From Domibacillus tundrae (GTDB lineage Bacteria > Bacillota > Bacilli > Bacillales > Domibacillaceae), in the NCBI RefSeq assembly GCF_000970675.1, contig NZ_LAJA01000002.1, positions 1 to 63,659 on the forward strand: a DNA stretch of 63,659 bases. The letters are read 5' to 3'. Each line of letters starts with the position of its first letter. Position 1 is the stretch's first letter. Made by a program: the position numbers and the translations under genes. The notes below the pieces were generated by a model, which worked only from the letters and a program-made list of their open reading frames with translations, was not told the DNA's origin and ran no database searches. Positions 27,528 to 37,487 of the stretch are shown here, piece after piece.

Positions 27528-27689
27528 TTATTTATCCTGCTGCTTGTTCATTTGTGCCATCATTTGGTTGATTTTCTTCTGCGATGGTTTCATTCCCATT
27601 TGCATCATCATACGCAGCATTTGCTCGTTAATTGGCGGATTCTTTTTCAAGTAATCCATCATGTAACGGCGTGCGATGAAAAAACCGAT
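27528..27689 (-). pseudogene. Duplicated 3' fragment of yneF (attachment duplicate)
   Basis: This repeats codons 18 to stop of yneF (31033-31197), with one codon deleted and a few substitutions. Similarity ends abruptly at 27689, where the intact gene continues. The upstream part of yneF is missing. This is the signature of an att duplication caused by an element integrating into yneF. Confidence 0.85.
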
Positions 27690-27691
27690 GA

Positions 27692-27943
27692 TTAGATTTT
27701 CTTCGCATTATACTCAATAATGATCATTGATTTAGTTTTCAGCTCAATAATATTGCTGCTACCACAGTTATAACAATGCGAAAGAGCAAAATTTGCAATC
27801 TGAGTAAATTCAGAAGCTTTTTCTCTGTTTTCCTTTTCACAACTTACGCAATTCCACTTTAAAAGAAACGTTTCTGGAGATTCAACCTGGAAAGTTTTAT
27901 CCCACATTTTCATGTATTCTTCCATTGTAACTACCTGTTTCAT
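27692..27943 (-). CDS. Small zinc-ribbon hypothetical protein
   Basis: 83 aa. CVSCEKE (32-38) and HCYNCGS (56-62) form a four-Cys zinc ribbon; the rest is unassigned. Its ATG overlaps the TAA of an upstream, 5'-truncated frame (27944-28050, TVKAAEVLDFSGTKFNSDL), so it was the second gene of an operon. Its stop codon lies two bases from the yneF duplication junction, meaning it is the last gene of the inserted element on this side. Function unknown. Confidence 0.6.
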   Translation of the reverse strand: MKQVVTMEEYMKMWDKTFQVESPETFLLKWNCVSCEKENREKASEFTQIANFALSHCYNCGSSNIIELKTKSMIIIEYNAKKI

Positions 27944-28189
27944 TATTTTATACTTCCTTTCAATCCTTCGTTAATTTCCCTATATCTTACGATTAAATCA
28001 GAATTAAATTTAGTGCCAGAAAAATCTAAAACCTCGGCTGCTTTTACTGTGTTTATTCAAAGACCGGCTATGTATCCTTCTTTGCCTTTCTTCATAATGG
28101 TGGGTTGTTGCTTGAAGGAAACGTACGACCAAGCAACCGTTGAATTATTGGGACGTTGCTGAATGGTTTTATAAACATTCCCGTCTTTG

Positions 28190-28627
28190 CTAGACTTTCC
28201 TTTTAATTTCTTCATATTTTTGAAACCACTCGGGAAATGCCTTACTGAATCTAACGGGTTTGAAATCACCGTTTTCCTTTTTTACGATGATATGTGTAGT
28301 AGTTCCTTCCGCGCAAATGTCACCTTCACCGTTGACAATTTGAAAACCATAGGCAGCTCTTAATGCGTGATTTTTTTCCACCCATGTCTTGACAAAGGCT
28401 TTATCTCCAAGCTTTATAGGTTTCTTATATGTAACTTCAAGGTTGTGCACTGGTGCGTAATATCCCGCTTTTTCCATATCTAAGTAGTTGTATCCAATAT
28501 CCTCTATAAGTTTTGTTCTACCTAGTTCAAACCATTTTATGTAGTTTGCATGATAAACAACACCCATCATATCGGTATCAGCATATGAAAATTGAATTTC
28601 TTCAGTTGCAATATACATATTATCCAT
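28190..28627 (-). CDS. yneP: Hot-dog fold acyl-CoA thioesterase (YneP-like)
   Basis: 145 aa, single 4HBT domain. The YbgC-type motif YADTDMMGVVYHANYIKWFE contains the catalytic Asp and the acyl-CoA-binding His; the C-terminal EGTTTHIIVKK strand is typical. It hydrolyses acyl-CoA thioesters. The start at 28627 has AAGGAA 9 nt upstream. B. subtilis yneP belongs to a nearby gene cluster, but here the gene lies inside the yneF-bounded insertion, so it may be a transferred copy. Confidence 0.82.
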   Translation of the reverse strand: MDNMYIATEEIQFSYADTDMMGVVYHANYIKWFELGRTKLIEDIGYNYLDMEKAGYYAPVHNLEVTYKKPIKLGDKAFVKTWVEKNHALRAAYGFQIVNGEGDICAEGTTTHIIVKKENGDFKPVRFSKAFPEWFQKYEEIKRKV

Positions 28628-28636
28628 TCCACTCAT

Positions 28637-29176
28637 TTCCTTCTTAATGATAGTTCTTGTTCGACACTTCTTAAAATAATAGCATAGGTTTTGTTTTTTT
28701 TTATTAAAATTGGCTTTATGAAAGAACAGTATTAGTTTCTATTCATATCATTTATGCTTCGAAAATAAATTTTCATAAAGATTCCCCTTGTTATCTAATC
28801 AAAAAGCTAAATACCCTGCTCTTATTACTATCAAGAACCAGATAAAACACTCAGGTTGGTACGATTGATAAATTGAAAAAGCCGCTCCGATGCGCTAACA
28901 TCGAACCGGCCGGCTTCCCATAAGAGATGATCAGCAATACCGGGGAATAACCCACCAGAGCGCTCGACTCAATGGCGGGTTATTTTTTTGGTTAAATGAA
29001 AAGATCGCCGCTGTTTGCTTCAAAAAAGACAGCCGGATTAATCCACTTCCCAGCCTGCAGCTCATCTGTAGGCATTTTTAATAAACACCATACCTGTGAC
29101 TAAGACTTAGTTTTATATTTGGTACTCGAAGGGCAGGCTAGTACTGTAAAGAAATTTGAGGAGGTAAAATAAATTT
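28637..29176. other. Intergenic region with terminator-like hairpin
   Basis: 540 bp without a gene. A stem AATAACCC-(A)CC / GGCGGGTTATT with a T-run lies at 28944-28990, preceded by a GC-rich imperfect hairpin at 28880-28918 (AGCCGCTCCGATG...). A promoter for the release-factor gene presumably lies near 29110-29150. Confidence 0.4.
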
Positions 29177-29971
29177 ATGACTCTAAACAAAGAACTCCAG
29201 ACCTTAAAAGAATATCACAGTGGTGAACGCGGCGTATTGAGTGTTTATTTAAACACCAACCCAGCTGATCCAGACCAACTAAACGGTGCATGGGAAATTC
29301 ATTTAAAGAACGGCTTAAAGGATTTAGATAAGTATTTAACAGATTCAAAAAATGAAAATGAATTAAAATTGTTTAAAGAAATTAAGAAAAAAGTATTAAA
29401 AGAAATCGATGATAATAAGGATGATTTGCGCAAAGGAGTCGTTATTTTCGCTTCAGAGAATCCAGAATTATGGTCGGTTCACTATGTGCAAGTCCCTGTT
29501 AAATCAAGCTTTCATTGGGAAGATCATCCGGTGTTAGAACAATTGGAATACATGCACAAAGCCTATCCAGAAGCAGGAATCATTTTACCAAGCTTCGGGG
29601 AAGTTCGAATATTGGATACTGTAATGGGATTGGTCAAAGAAGATTTTTCTTACAGCTTCGACCCTAACCTTGAAGAGTGGGGGAAAAAGAAGGACATGGA
29701 TCCCGGTGGTCGACATGTAATTGGGAGTAGTAAAGTAGACTTTTTAGAGTCCCGGCTTAAAGAAAATTTGCAAAGGTTCTTTAAAAGCATGGGGACAAAC
29801 GTAGAACGATTAAAGAAAGAAAGAGGTTGGGTAGAAATCCATGTAGCGGGAGAAACCGAATTGGCAATCGCTTTTGCTGAAACCTTACGAGAAAAACCGG
29901 CAAGCTGCATTTACAAAAATCTAAATAACAGCAAACCGAGTGAAGTGATAAATCAAGTTTTAGAAAAATAA
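29177..29971 (+). CDS. VLRF1-type aeRF1-like release factor
   Basis: 264 aa, soluble. The start LQTLKEYHSGERGVLSVYLNT is the typical N-terminus of bacterial proteins related to archaeal/eukaryotic release factor 1 (bacterial aeRF, VLRF1 group). Further alpha/beta blocks, KGVVIFASENPELW and a C-terminal VEIHVAGETELAIAFAETL, fit the same fold. Such proteins are thought to rescue or release stalled ribosomes, sometimes linked to antibiotic resistance or conflict. GAGG lies upstream. It is the main plus-strand cargo of the yneF-bounded element. Family assignment is by motif; function inferred. Confidence 0.65.
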   Translation: MTLNKELQTLKEYHSGERGVLSVYLNTNPADPDQLNGAWEIHLKNGLKDLDKYLTDSKNENELKLFKEIKKKVLKEIDDNKDDLRKGVVIFASENPELWSVHYVQVPVKSSFHWEDHPVLEQLEYMHKAYPEAGIILPSFGEVRILDTVMGLVKEDFSYSFDPNLEEWGKKKDMDPGGRHVIGSSKVDFLESRLKENLQRFFKSMGTNVERLKKERGWVEIHVAGETELAIAFAETLREKPASCIYKNLNNSKPSEVINQVLEK

Positions 29972-30295
29972 AAATGCTTTTACATTTTTCTTAACTTTGA
30001 AAAATACTCCTTATCAAAGAAAACGTGAAATTGTCTGGTATTAAATCGTTGCAGCGCCTGCCTCAAAAGAAATGAAACGGTAAGCGAGATATGACGTGCC
30101 ATGCTGAAATGGCTCTATAATCAGACGGAATTTTCCGTTTCGAGATCGCCGTTACTACTAAAATTCCGAGGCCATCAGCTAGGCTGTTGCCGCTTGCTAT
30201 CATCGATTGCCAAAGATCTTGAAAATCAGGATCGGTCTGTCCTCGCAAGAATTAATTCAGAAGAAGCAGGATTAGAATAAACTGAATAAAAACGT

Positions 30296-30328
30296 AACCT
30301 CCCAAACAACTTCTTTTTTGGGAGGTTG
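30296..30328. terminator. Bidirectional terminator in the inserted element
   Basis: AACCTCCCAAA / TTTGGGAGGTT with flanking T-rich sequence. Upstream, 30000-30290 holds only degraded coding traces. Confidence 0.6.
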
Positions 30329-30367
30329 TTTGATTGCATTATTTACCTTTTTGACAAATGATGATAA

Positions 30368-30870
30368 TCATTGAACAAGAATGGAGGTTTCCCCCACACT
30401 TTCAATGGTCAATGGACATAACTCCATCGCTCTAAGCCCATAATCCACCAGCATGGCGATGATTGCCTTATTTCGGGCTTCTTTGATAGGTCTTGTAATG
30501 CTGTATATATCGTCTGCGTTGAAGCCTTTCAGCACTTTTTTCGATACTTTAGGCGTTTCACCTTTCTTCATTAAGTTTTCTTTCCAATACCCCTCATTAG
30601 ACACACCAATTAAAAAACGCTGAAAATAACCTTAAACATCGACACAATATTCAGCGGTTGCAGCCCCGACTGTTTCTTATAGTGGATATACGATCTCAAA
30701 TCATCCAAGTAAATACCCTCGAACTGCGAAATTCTCCGCTTCTCTTTCAAATAAAGTTTAAGGTTCTTGAGTTCCTGGTTCTTGTTAATCAGCGTCTTTT
30801 GAGTGAATCCTTTTTACAAACAGTAATAGACGTACTCAGCAATTACATCTTCTAATTCCACAAAAAAACC
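30368..30870 (-). pseudogene. Decayed XerC/D-like tyrosine recombinase, copy B
   Basis: On the minus strand a GTG near 30863 begins MELEDVIAEYVYYCL, then an in-frame TAA, then KGFTQKTLINKNQELKNL and further N-terminal helices, a frameshift, and SNEGYWKENLMKKGETPKV, ending at the catalytic Arg region DYGLRAMELCPLTIES. The C-terminal HxxR/Tyr half is missing. Same family as copy A (26690-27345). Followed by a hairpin (ACCACCTT / AAGGTGGT) and by yneF. Confidence 0.75.
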
Positions 30871-31032
30871 ACCTTCCTTGGTTAATCTTTCACAAGAAAA
30901 GGTGGTTATCGTTATTTACAAGGAAAATAACTCAAATAAATGCAAAAACAGTGAGGAAAGATTAACCTTTCACCCTTCTGCTTGAATAAATGAATAGGGA
31001 AAAATCGCTTTAAACCCTTATACAGCAAGGAC

Positions 31033-31248
31033 TTATTTATCCTGCTGTTTATTCATTTGTGCCATCATTTGATTAATTTTCTTCTGCGATGGTTTCATTC
31101 CCATTTGCATCATCATCATACGCAGCATTTGCTCGTTAATTGGCGGATTCTTTTTCAAGTAATCCATCATGTAACGGCGTGCGATGAAAAAACCGATAGC
31201 GATGCCGGCAGCGAGTGCCAGGACAGCCGTAAGCACATACCAAAACAT
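31033..31248 (-). CDS. yneF: UPF0154 membrane protein YneF
   Basis: 71 aa. One N-terminal membrane helix (about 2-22) is followed by a positively charged [14 protein letters not shown] segment and a Met-rich C-terminus. This is the UPF0154/YneF family, conserved in Firmicutes, function unknown. GGAGGAA gives the start. The sequence from codon 18 onward is duplicated at 27528-27689, marking the site where mobile elements inserted while leaving this copy whole. Confidence 0.92.
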   Translation of the reverse strand: MFWYVLTAVLALAAGIAIGFFIARRYMMDYLKKNPPINEQMLRMMMMQMGMKPSQKKINQMMAQMNKQQDK

Positions 31249-31350
31249 AAACGTGTTCCTCCTTCAAGTTATCTATTCAAAGTGTACTAAACCATTCACG
31301 ATTATACAATAAGAGCCTGTAAATTTTTGCGGAATGATGGCGTAAAAAAA

Positions 31351-31370
31351 TCCGGAACCGAGGCTCCGGA
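31351..31370 (-). terminator. Terminator of tkt
   Basis: Perfect TCCGGA(ACC)..TCCGGA-type stem with a seven-T run on the minus strand, 12 bp beyond the transketolase stop. Confidence 0.8.
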
Positions 31371-31381
31371 CTGAAAACATT

Positions 31382-33385
31382 TTATTTTTCTAACAATACT
31401 TTTACACGCGATACAACATTTTCAACAGTAAAGCCATACTCTTTCATAACAATATCCCCAGGTGCTGAGGCGCCAAATTGATCAATCGCCAAAATGTCAC
31501 CTTCATCGCCTGTATATTTATGCCAGCCGAATGAAGAACCGACTTCGATTCCGAGACGTTTTTTCACAGACTTCGGAATAACAGATTCTTTGTAAGCTGC
31601 ATCCTGCTGATCAAAACGATCAAATGACGGAATGCTGACAACATTCGCATGGATGCCTTCGCCTTGAAGAACTTTTTGTGCTTCAACAGCCAATCCCACT
31701 TCTGAACCTGTTGCAAGAAGAAGAACATCAGGTGTTTTTTCAGCTTTTACAACCGTATAAGCACCTTTTTCAACACCCTCATGCGCCTGTTCTTTTGAGC
31801 CTGGAAGAACCGCCAAGTTTTGACGCGTCAACACAAGAGCTGTTGGCGTTGATTTGCTTGTGAGTGCCAATTTCCAGGCTGCCGCTGTTTCGTTTCCGTC
31901 TGCTGGACGAATAACAGACAAGTTTGGCATACCGCGGAACGCGGAAAGCTGTTCAACCGGCTCATGTGTCGGTCCATCTTCACCAACAGCAATACTGTCG
32001 TGTGTAAAGACGTACGTAACTGGAAGCCCCATCAACGCAGCTAAACGAATTGCCGGACGCAAGTAGTCCGAGAAAACGAAGAACGTGCCGCCAAACACTT
32101 GAAGTCCTCCGTGAAGCGCCATTCCATTCATCGCTGCACCCATCGCAAATTCGCGGACACCAAACCAGATGTTGCGACCTTCATAGCTGCCTGGCATAAA
32201 ATCAGCTGTATTTTTAATGGATGTTTTGTTAGAGCCGGCTAAATCCGCTGAGCCGCCAAGGAATGTTGGAACTGCTTTAGCAATCGCGTTTAGTGCTTCA
32301 CCAGACGTATTACGTGTCGCGTTTGATGTTCCTTCTTCATAAACAGGAAGAGCCGATTCCCAGTCATCCGGCAATTCGCCGTTGATAGCTTTTTGGAGCT
32401 GTCCGGCAAGCTCGGGATAACTTTCTTTGTAAGAAGCAAATAATTTGTCCCACTCAGCTTGCGCTTCGGCACCGCGATTGACCGCTTCTTCTTCAAAACG
32501 ACTGTATACGTCATCTGGCACGTGGAAGTCCTTGTCAAATGTCCATTTGTAATATTCTTTTGTTAATTTCATTTCGTCTTCACCAAGCGGTGCACCGTGA
32601 GAAGCGGATTTACCGGATTTGTTTGGTGAGCCGTAGCCGATGACTGTTTTTACTTCAACAATCGTTGGAGCGTCATCGTTTTGTTTTGCTTTTTCAAGCG
32701 CGTTTAATACTTCGTCGAGATCGTTTCCATCTTCCACACGAATGTAGTTCCAGCCATATGCTTTAAAGCGGCCTTCTACACTTTCAGAAAATGACTTATC
32801 AAGTTCGCCATCTAAGGAAATATCGTTGGAATCATAAAGAACAACTAAACGGCTTAATTTCAAATGAGCTGCAAATGAAGCCGCTTCTGATGCGACACCT
32901 TCCATTAAATCACCATCGCCGCAAAGCGCGTATGTATGGTGGCCGATAACTTCATGTCCATCTTTGTTGTATACAGATGCCAAATGGCGCTCAGCCATTG
33001 CCATACCGACAGCCATTGCAATTCCTTGTCCAAGAGGACCAGTCGTCGCTTCAACACCGTCTGTGTGCTTATACTCCGGATGACCCGGTGTTTTACTTCC
33101 CCACTGACGGAAATTTTTGATTTCATCAAGCGAAAGACCATAGCCGGCAAGGTGCAGCAAGCTGTATAAAAGCATGGAACCGTGACCTGCTGAAAGTACG
33201 AATCGATCCCGGTTAAACCATTGTGGATTTTTCGGATTGTGATTCATTACTTTTGTCCAGAGCGCATACGCCATAGGAGCAGCACCCATTGGCAAACCCG
33301 GATGGCCGGAGTTCGCTTTTTCAATTGCATCGATGGATAGCGTGCGGATTGTTGTGACCGCAAGTTGATCTGTTTTATCAAACAT
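31382..33385 (-). CDS. tkt: Transketolase
   Basis: 667 aa, the length of B. subtilis Tkt. The TPP-binding [10 protein letters not shown] motif lies near 155-165 and the C-terminal [18 protein letters not shown] block is present. It transfers two-carbon units between pentose and hexose phosphates in the non-oxidative pentose phosphate pathway. ATG 33385 has AAAGGATG 9 nt upstream; the ATG at 33394 abuts it. In B. subtilis, sirA lies between tkt and yneF; here that space is empty. Confidence 0.97.
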   Translation of the reverse strand: MFDKTDQLAVTTIRTLSIDAIEKANSGHPGLPMGAAPMAYALWTKVMNHNPKNPQWFNRDRFVLSAGHGSMLLYSLLHLAGYGLSLDEIKNFRQWGSKTPGHPEYKHTDGVEATTGPLGQGIAMAVGMAMAERHLASVYNKDGHEVIGHHTYALCGDGDLMEGVASEAASFAAHLKLSRLVVLYDSNDISLDGELDKSFSESVEGRFKAYGWNYIRVEDGNDLDEVLNALEKAKQNDDAPTIVEVKTVIGYGSPNKSGKSASHGAPLGEDEMKLTKEYYKWTFDKDFHVPDDVYSRFEEEAVNRGAEAQAEWDKLFASYKESYPELAGQLQKAINGELPDDWESALPVYEEGTSNATRNTSGEALNAIAKAVPTFLGGSADLAGSNKTSIKNTADFMPGSYEGRNIWFGVREFAMGAAMNGMALHGGLQVFGGTFFVFSDYLRPAIRLAALMGLPVTYVFTHDSIAVGEDGPTHEPVEQLSAFRGMPNLSVIRPADGNETAAAWKLALTSKSTPTALVLTRQNLAVLPGSKEQAHEGVEKGAYTVVKAEKTPDVLLLATGSEVGLAVEAQKVLQGEGIHANVVSIPSFDRFDQQDAAYKESVIPKSVKKRLGIEVGSSFGWHKYTGDEGDILAIDQFGASAPGDIVMKEYGFTVENVVSRVKVLLEK

Positions 33386-33504
33386 GAGATTCATCCTTTC
33401 AAAAGGGGATTTACCACTTTATATTAAAGGTCTTTGACGGAATATACAACAAAAATACAGAACAATATGAAAAAAGAGACAGCTTTCACTGCCTCCGTTC
33501 TGGC

Positions 33505-33738
33505 TCAATTCATTTTTCTGCGTTTCTGGATGTCGCGCACTTTTTTCGGTGTCACCTCTTCGCCGTTCGGGTCAAAGACACGAACATGTTCGACCGTATC
33601 CCGCATAGAAGTGCGGAAGACCGTCAAATACTCTTGGCGAAGTGCCGCCTGCTCTTTCAACTCTTCGTCTGTCAATGATGATTTTTTTGATTTTTTTGCC
33701 AACTCGTTTATACGTGCAATCTTTTCAGATGATAACAT
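33505..33738 (-). CDS. ynzC: UPF0291/DUF896 protein YnzC
   Basis: 77 aa, charged helical hairpin with the family block KIARINELAKKSK and the terminal KKVRDIQKRRK. It is encoded with yneA and yneB in the SOS-controlled operon of Bacillus; function unknown. AAAGGAG 9 nt upstream fixes ATG 33738. Confidence 0.93.
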   Translation of the reverse strand: MLSSEKIARINELAKKSKKSSLTDEELKEQAALRQEYLTVFRTSMRDTVEHVRVFDPNGEEVTPKKVRDIQKRRKMN

Positions 33739-33811
33739 TTTTTGCTGCTCCTTTCTCATACTCAGTTATCGCTATCGTACAGAAATGAACGGAGTCTGAC
33801 AAGAAAAAAGC

Positions 33812-34468
<657 letters not shown>

Positions 34469-34474
34469 TCAGTA

Positions 34475-34786
34475 TCATTCCCCGTCTGCCAATTGAAGAC
34501 TGCTGTCAGATGTTACAGCAGGTACTGGAATGGTCAGTTCTTCCCCCGGCACTATTTTAGTTGTAATTAAATTGTTTTCATCTTGTACCCATTTAATAAA
34601 TTCAATCTGATTCATTTTATGTAGTTCTTGATAATCCTCAGCTAAACTCCAAAGCGAATCGCCTTTTGCTACTTTTATGGCCTGATAAGCTGTTTCGTCT
34701 GAACCGGAAAAACTAAAATATAAAGCCGCTGATGCCATCATTACCGCTAATAATAACATAAAAGAATAATTTTTTGCTTTCTCCAC
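34475..34786 (-). CDS. yneA: SOS cell-division inhibitor YneA
   Basis: 103 aa. One membrane helix (about 8-28), then a LysM domain (VAKGDSLWSLAEDY..VPGEELTIPVP). YneA blocks septation after DNA damage by acting at late divisome proteins; the LysM domain contacts peptidoglycan. GTG 34786 has AAAGGGTG 6 nt upstream. Its promoter region is shared with lexA and carries LexA boxes, so it is induced by the SOS response. Confidence 0.9.
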   Translation of the reverse strand: MEKAKNYSFMLLLAVMMASAALYFSFSGSDETAYQAIKVAKGDSLWSLAEDYQELHKMNQIEFIKWVQDENNLITTKIVPGEELTIPVPAVTSDSSLQLADGE

Positions 34787-34803
34787 TAAGAACACCCTTT
34801 CCT

Positions 34804-34817
34804 CGAATACTCGTTCG
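34804..34817. promoter_or_regulatory. LexA box 1 (CGAATACTCGTTCG)
   Basis: Near-palindromic match to CGAACATATGTTCG in the yneA-lexA intergenic region, 18 bp from the yneA start. Confidence 0.6.
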
Positions 34818-34838
34818 TGCTATAATTTCATTGTAAGG

Positions 34839-34852
34839 CGAACGATTGTTTC
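34839..34852. promoter_or_regulatory. LexA box 2 (CGAACGATTGTTTC)
   Basis: Good match to the Bacillus LexA consensus; likely operator of the yneA operon. Confidence 0.7.
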
Positions 34853-34867
34853 AGTCAAGAGAAAACT

Positions 34868-34881
34868 CGAACTTATGTTTG
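34868..34881. promoter_or_regulatory. LexA box 3 (CGAACTTATGTTTG)
   Basis: Best match of the set to the consensus (12 of 14). Confidence 0.8.
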
Positions 34882-34890
34882 TTAAATTTC

Positions 34891-34904
34891 AGAACACATG
34901 TTAT
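34891..34904. promoter_or_regulatory. LexA box 4 (AGAACACATGTTAT)
   Basis: Overlaps the likely lexA -10 region (TATACT at 34903). It fits autoregulation of lexA. Confidence 0.7.
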
Positions 34905-34942
34905 ACTGTACGTAAATATTAAATAAGAGAGGTGTAGAAAAA

Positions 34943-35560
34943 GTGACTAAATTATCAAAACGTCAACAGGACATTCTTGATTTCATCAAAGATGAGGTTC
35001 GCCGAAAAGGCTATCCGCCATCTGTTCGGGAAATTGGTGAAGCAGTCGGACTTGCATCAAGTTCAACGGTCCATGGCCACCTTGCCCGTCTTGAAGCGAA
35101 AAACTACATCCGCCGGGATCCTACGAAACCGCGTGCCATTGAGATTTTAGATACGGACAGTTCTGTACCGAAACAGCATCCTGTCAATGTGCCGGTCATC
35201 GGAAAAGTCACAGCTGGTATTCCCATTACAGCGATCGAAAATGTGGAAGAATACTTCCCTCTTCCCGAGCGTCTTGCTCCGCCGGATGAGCAAGTTTTTA
35301 TGCTTGAAATTGTTGGAGAAAGCATGCGTGAAGCAGGCATTTTAAACGGTGATTACGTTGTTGTCAGACAACAGCAAACAGCGAAAAATGGAGATATTGT
35401 TGTTGCGATGACAGAAGACGATGAAGCAACGGTAAAAAGATTTTATAAAGAGGCGGACCATATTCGTCTTCAGCCCGAAAACTCTTCGATGGAGCCGATC
35501 TTGCTTCCAAACGTGACGATTTTAGGAAAAGTCATTGGTGTGTACCGTGAAGTTCATTAA
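34943..35560 (+). CDS. lexA: LexA repressor
   Basis: 205 aa. The N-terminal winged helix is followed by the self-cleavage site A91-G92 and the Ser127/Lys165 catalytic dyad, all conserved. It represses SOS genes and is inactivated by RecA-stimulated autocleavage. GTG 34943 follows GAGAGGTG. It is divergent from yneA across four LexA-like boxes. Confidence 0.97.
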   Translation: MTKLSKRQQDILDFIKDEVRRKGYPPSVREIGEAVGLASSSTVHGHLARLEAKNYIRRDPTKPRAIEILDTDSSVPKQHPVNVPVIGKVTAGIPITAIENVEEYFPLPERLAPPDEQVFMLEIVGESMREAGILNGDYVVVRQQQTAKNGDIVVAMTEDDEATVKRFYKEADHIRLQPENSSMEPILLPNVTILGKVIGVYREVH

Positions 35561-35601
35561 GCTTGTCTATCTTATGTAACACACACGTGCTGCATGAAAA
35601 A

Positions 35602-35666
35602 AATCCCCTAAATTTTTAGGGGATTTTTTTGACATATAAAAACACCTTGCCCACAGGCAAGGTGTT
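35602..35666 (+). terminator. Tandem terminators after lexA
   Basis: First hairpin AATCCCCTAAA / TTAGGGGATT with a T-run ending at 35630; second hairpin AACACCTTGCC-CACA-GGCAAGGTGTT at 35641-35666. Confidence 0.85.
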
Positions 35667-35896
35667 TCTCGAAATTTGCGGCGTCCAAACCATGTTCCAC
35701 AACATGTTCCTCATAAAAGGAATGCCTGTCCGTCTTACGCAAACGAGCTCATCGCATAATTTATATTACGCTTTTTTTTATCGATTGTCAACCTTATTTT
35801 CATTTATGACAATACGATTGCGAATGCCATTCTTTTTTGCAAAATTTCATTACTTCTTTTATTGTTATAGTAGTCAAAACAAGGAGCTGAGAAAAA

Positions 35897-36658
35897 ATGA
35901 ATAAAACCGCTTTAATTACAGGAGCTTCAAGCGGGCTGGGCCTTGAATTTGCAAAAATTTTTGCAAAAGCCGAATATAATCTCGTGATCATCGCGCGCAG
36001 CAGGGACAAACTAGAAGCGTTTGCGGATTCATACCCAAATACAGAAATGAAACTAATTACGAAAGATTTAAGTAAACCTGGAGCTGCAAAAGAAGTGGCT
36101 GAAGAACTTGACCGGGTTGGGATTCAAGTGGATGTTTTGATCAATAATGCCGGTTTCGGGCTGCTCGGTTCATTCGCTGACCTAAGCCTTGAAAAGCAAA
36201 CAGAGATGATGCAGCTGAATATGATAGCGTTGACGGAATTGACTCATCTCTTTTTGCCGGGCATGCTCAAGCGAAATTCCGGCCGGATTTTAAACGTCGC
36301 AAGCACAGCCGCTTTTCAGCCTGGTCCGATGATGGCTGTTTATTTCGCAACTAAAGCGTTCGTTCTGTCGCTTTCTGAAGCACTCGCGGAAGAATTGACG
36401 CATACCAACATAACTGTGACTGCTTTGTGCCCGGGAGCGACAAAGACGAACTTTGGAACGGTTGCCAGTGTTGAAGAGACGAAAATGTTCAGCCAAGCGA
36501 TGCCGGCTGAACAGGTTGCCGAAGAAGCAGTCAATGGACTATTACAAGGAAAACGTGTCGTGATCACTGGCAGTAAAAACAAAGCAGGTGCTTTCGCTGC
36601 AAAACTGCTGCCGCGCAGCACAACCGCAAAAGTTGTTAAATCGTTCACTCGACCGTAA
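35897..36658 (+). CDS. Short-chain dehydrogenase/reductase
   Basis: 253 aa Rossmann-fold SDR. The TGASSGLGLEF cofactor-binding motif lies at 8-18, NNAGFG in the middle, then a Ser and the YFATK active-site motif. The substrate is not evident; most Bacillus relatives are annotated as YqjQ-type reductases. AAGGAG lies upstream. Monocistronic, convergent with the ABC transporter genes. Confidence 0.88.
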   Translation: MNKTALITGASSGLGLEFAKIFAKAEYNLVIIARSRDKLEAFADSYPNTEMKLITKDLSKPGAAKEVAEELDRVGIQVDVLINNAGFGLLGSFADLSLEKQTEMMQLNMIALTELTHLFLPGMLKRNSGRILNVASTAAFQPGPMMAVYFATKAFVLSLSEALAEELTHTNITVTALCPGATKTNFGTVASVEETKMFSQAMPAEQVAEEAVNGLLQGKRVVITGSKNKAGAFAAKLLPRSTTAKVVKSFTRP

Positions 36659-36664
36659 CATCAA

Positions 36665-36692
36665 AAAAGCCAGCCCATTTGGACTGGCTTTT
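36665..36692. terminator. Shared terminator of SDR and ABC operon
   Basis: AAAAGCCAG / CTGGCTTTT with a 10-nt loop. Confidence 0.85.
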
Positions 36693-36698
36693 CATTGT

Positions 36699-37484
36699 TT
36701 AATTGCCTGCACCGCGATATTTTGTGACGCCTACGTTCCACATAAAAATGGAGAATGTAAAAAAGACAAGACCGACAACTGGTGTTAAAAAAGCATATGT
36801 ATACCAGTCTTCACGGCCTAAAAAATACGCAGCCGGATAAACACCGACGAACGCAAACGGCAAAATCCATGTAAGCACAAAACGAATAACATTGTTATAA
36901 ATATTAACTGGATAGCGGCCGTAGTTTCCGATATTATACATCATTGGCATAATACTTGTCGGGCTGTCCGACCAAAAACTGATGCTGGCAATTAACACAA
37001 AAATGGATGCATACACGAGTGTACCGCCCAGCACAAGAAGCACAAAGATAAATGGATCATACCAAGCCATACTTAAATCAAGAAGGCTCCCCGCATATAA
37101 CATGACCGCGATGCCGGTAATCACGCCAAAAAGTGATTCAAGCTCCATCCGTTCAAGCACAATTTGAAAAAGGCTGTGAATCGGCCGGGTTAAAATCCGA
37201 TCCATTTCCCCTTTGACGATGTACCGGTCATTAAAGTCCCAAATGTTAAAAAATGCGCCGAATATAGCGAACGGCACGAGGAAAAAGCCGTAAATAAAAA
37301 TAATTTCTTCCCGTGACCATCCGCTAATCATTGTCGTATGTCCGAATACAAGCAAAATAAAAACAAAATTAACGGCTTGCGACATTAAATCCGAAAAAAT
37401 CTCTACAACCATATCGGTCCGGTACGTGAGGCGTGTCTTCATATATTGCGCCGCATATTGAAAAAATAGCTGTACATATTTCAT
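36699..37484 (-). CDS. ABC-2 family transporter permease (DUF990 type), second subunit
   Basis: 261 aa, about six membrane helices. The N-terminal QYMKTRLTYRTDMVVEIFSD helix is characteristic of the ABC2_membrane_6 family. It lies 3 bp after the first permease gene and forms a three-gene exporter with the ATPase at 38272. Likely exports a lipid or drug-like molecule; substrate unknown. GGGGGG forms the ribosome binding site, overlapping the end of the previous gene. Confidence 0.85.
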   Translation of the reverse strand: MKYVQLFFQYAAQYMKTRLTYRTDMVVEIFSDLMSQAVNFVFILLVFGHTTMISGWSREEIIFIYGFFLVPFAIFGAFFNIWDFNDRYIVKGEMDRILTRPIHSLFQIVLERMELESLFGVITGIAVMLYAGSLLDLSMAWYDPFIFVLLVLGGTLVYASIFVLIASISFWSDSPTSIMPMMYNIGNYGRYPVNIYNNVIRFVLTWILPFAFVGVYPAAYFLGREDWYTYAFLTPVVGLVFFTFSIFMWNVGVTKYRGAGN

Positions 37485-37487
37485 GTT

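Noticed and set aside
28057-28269. 70-aa minus-strand frame overlapping the thioesterase gene
   Set aside because: The overlapping part lies inside a clear 4HBT gene; the downstream 50 residues may be a decayed remnant but have no supported start.
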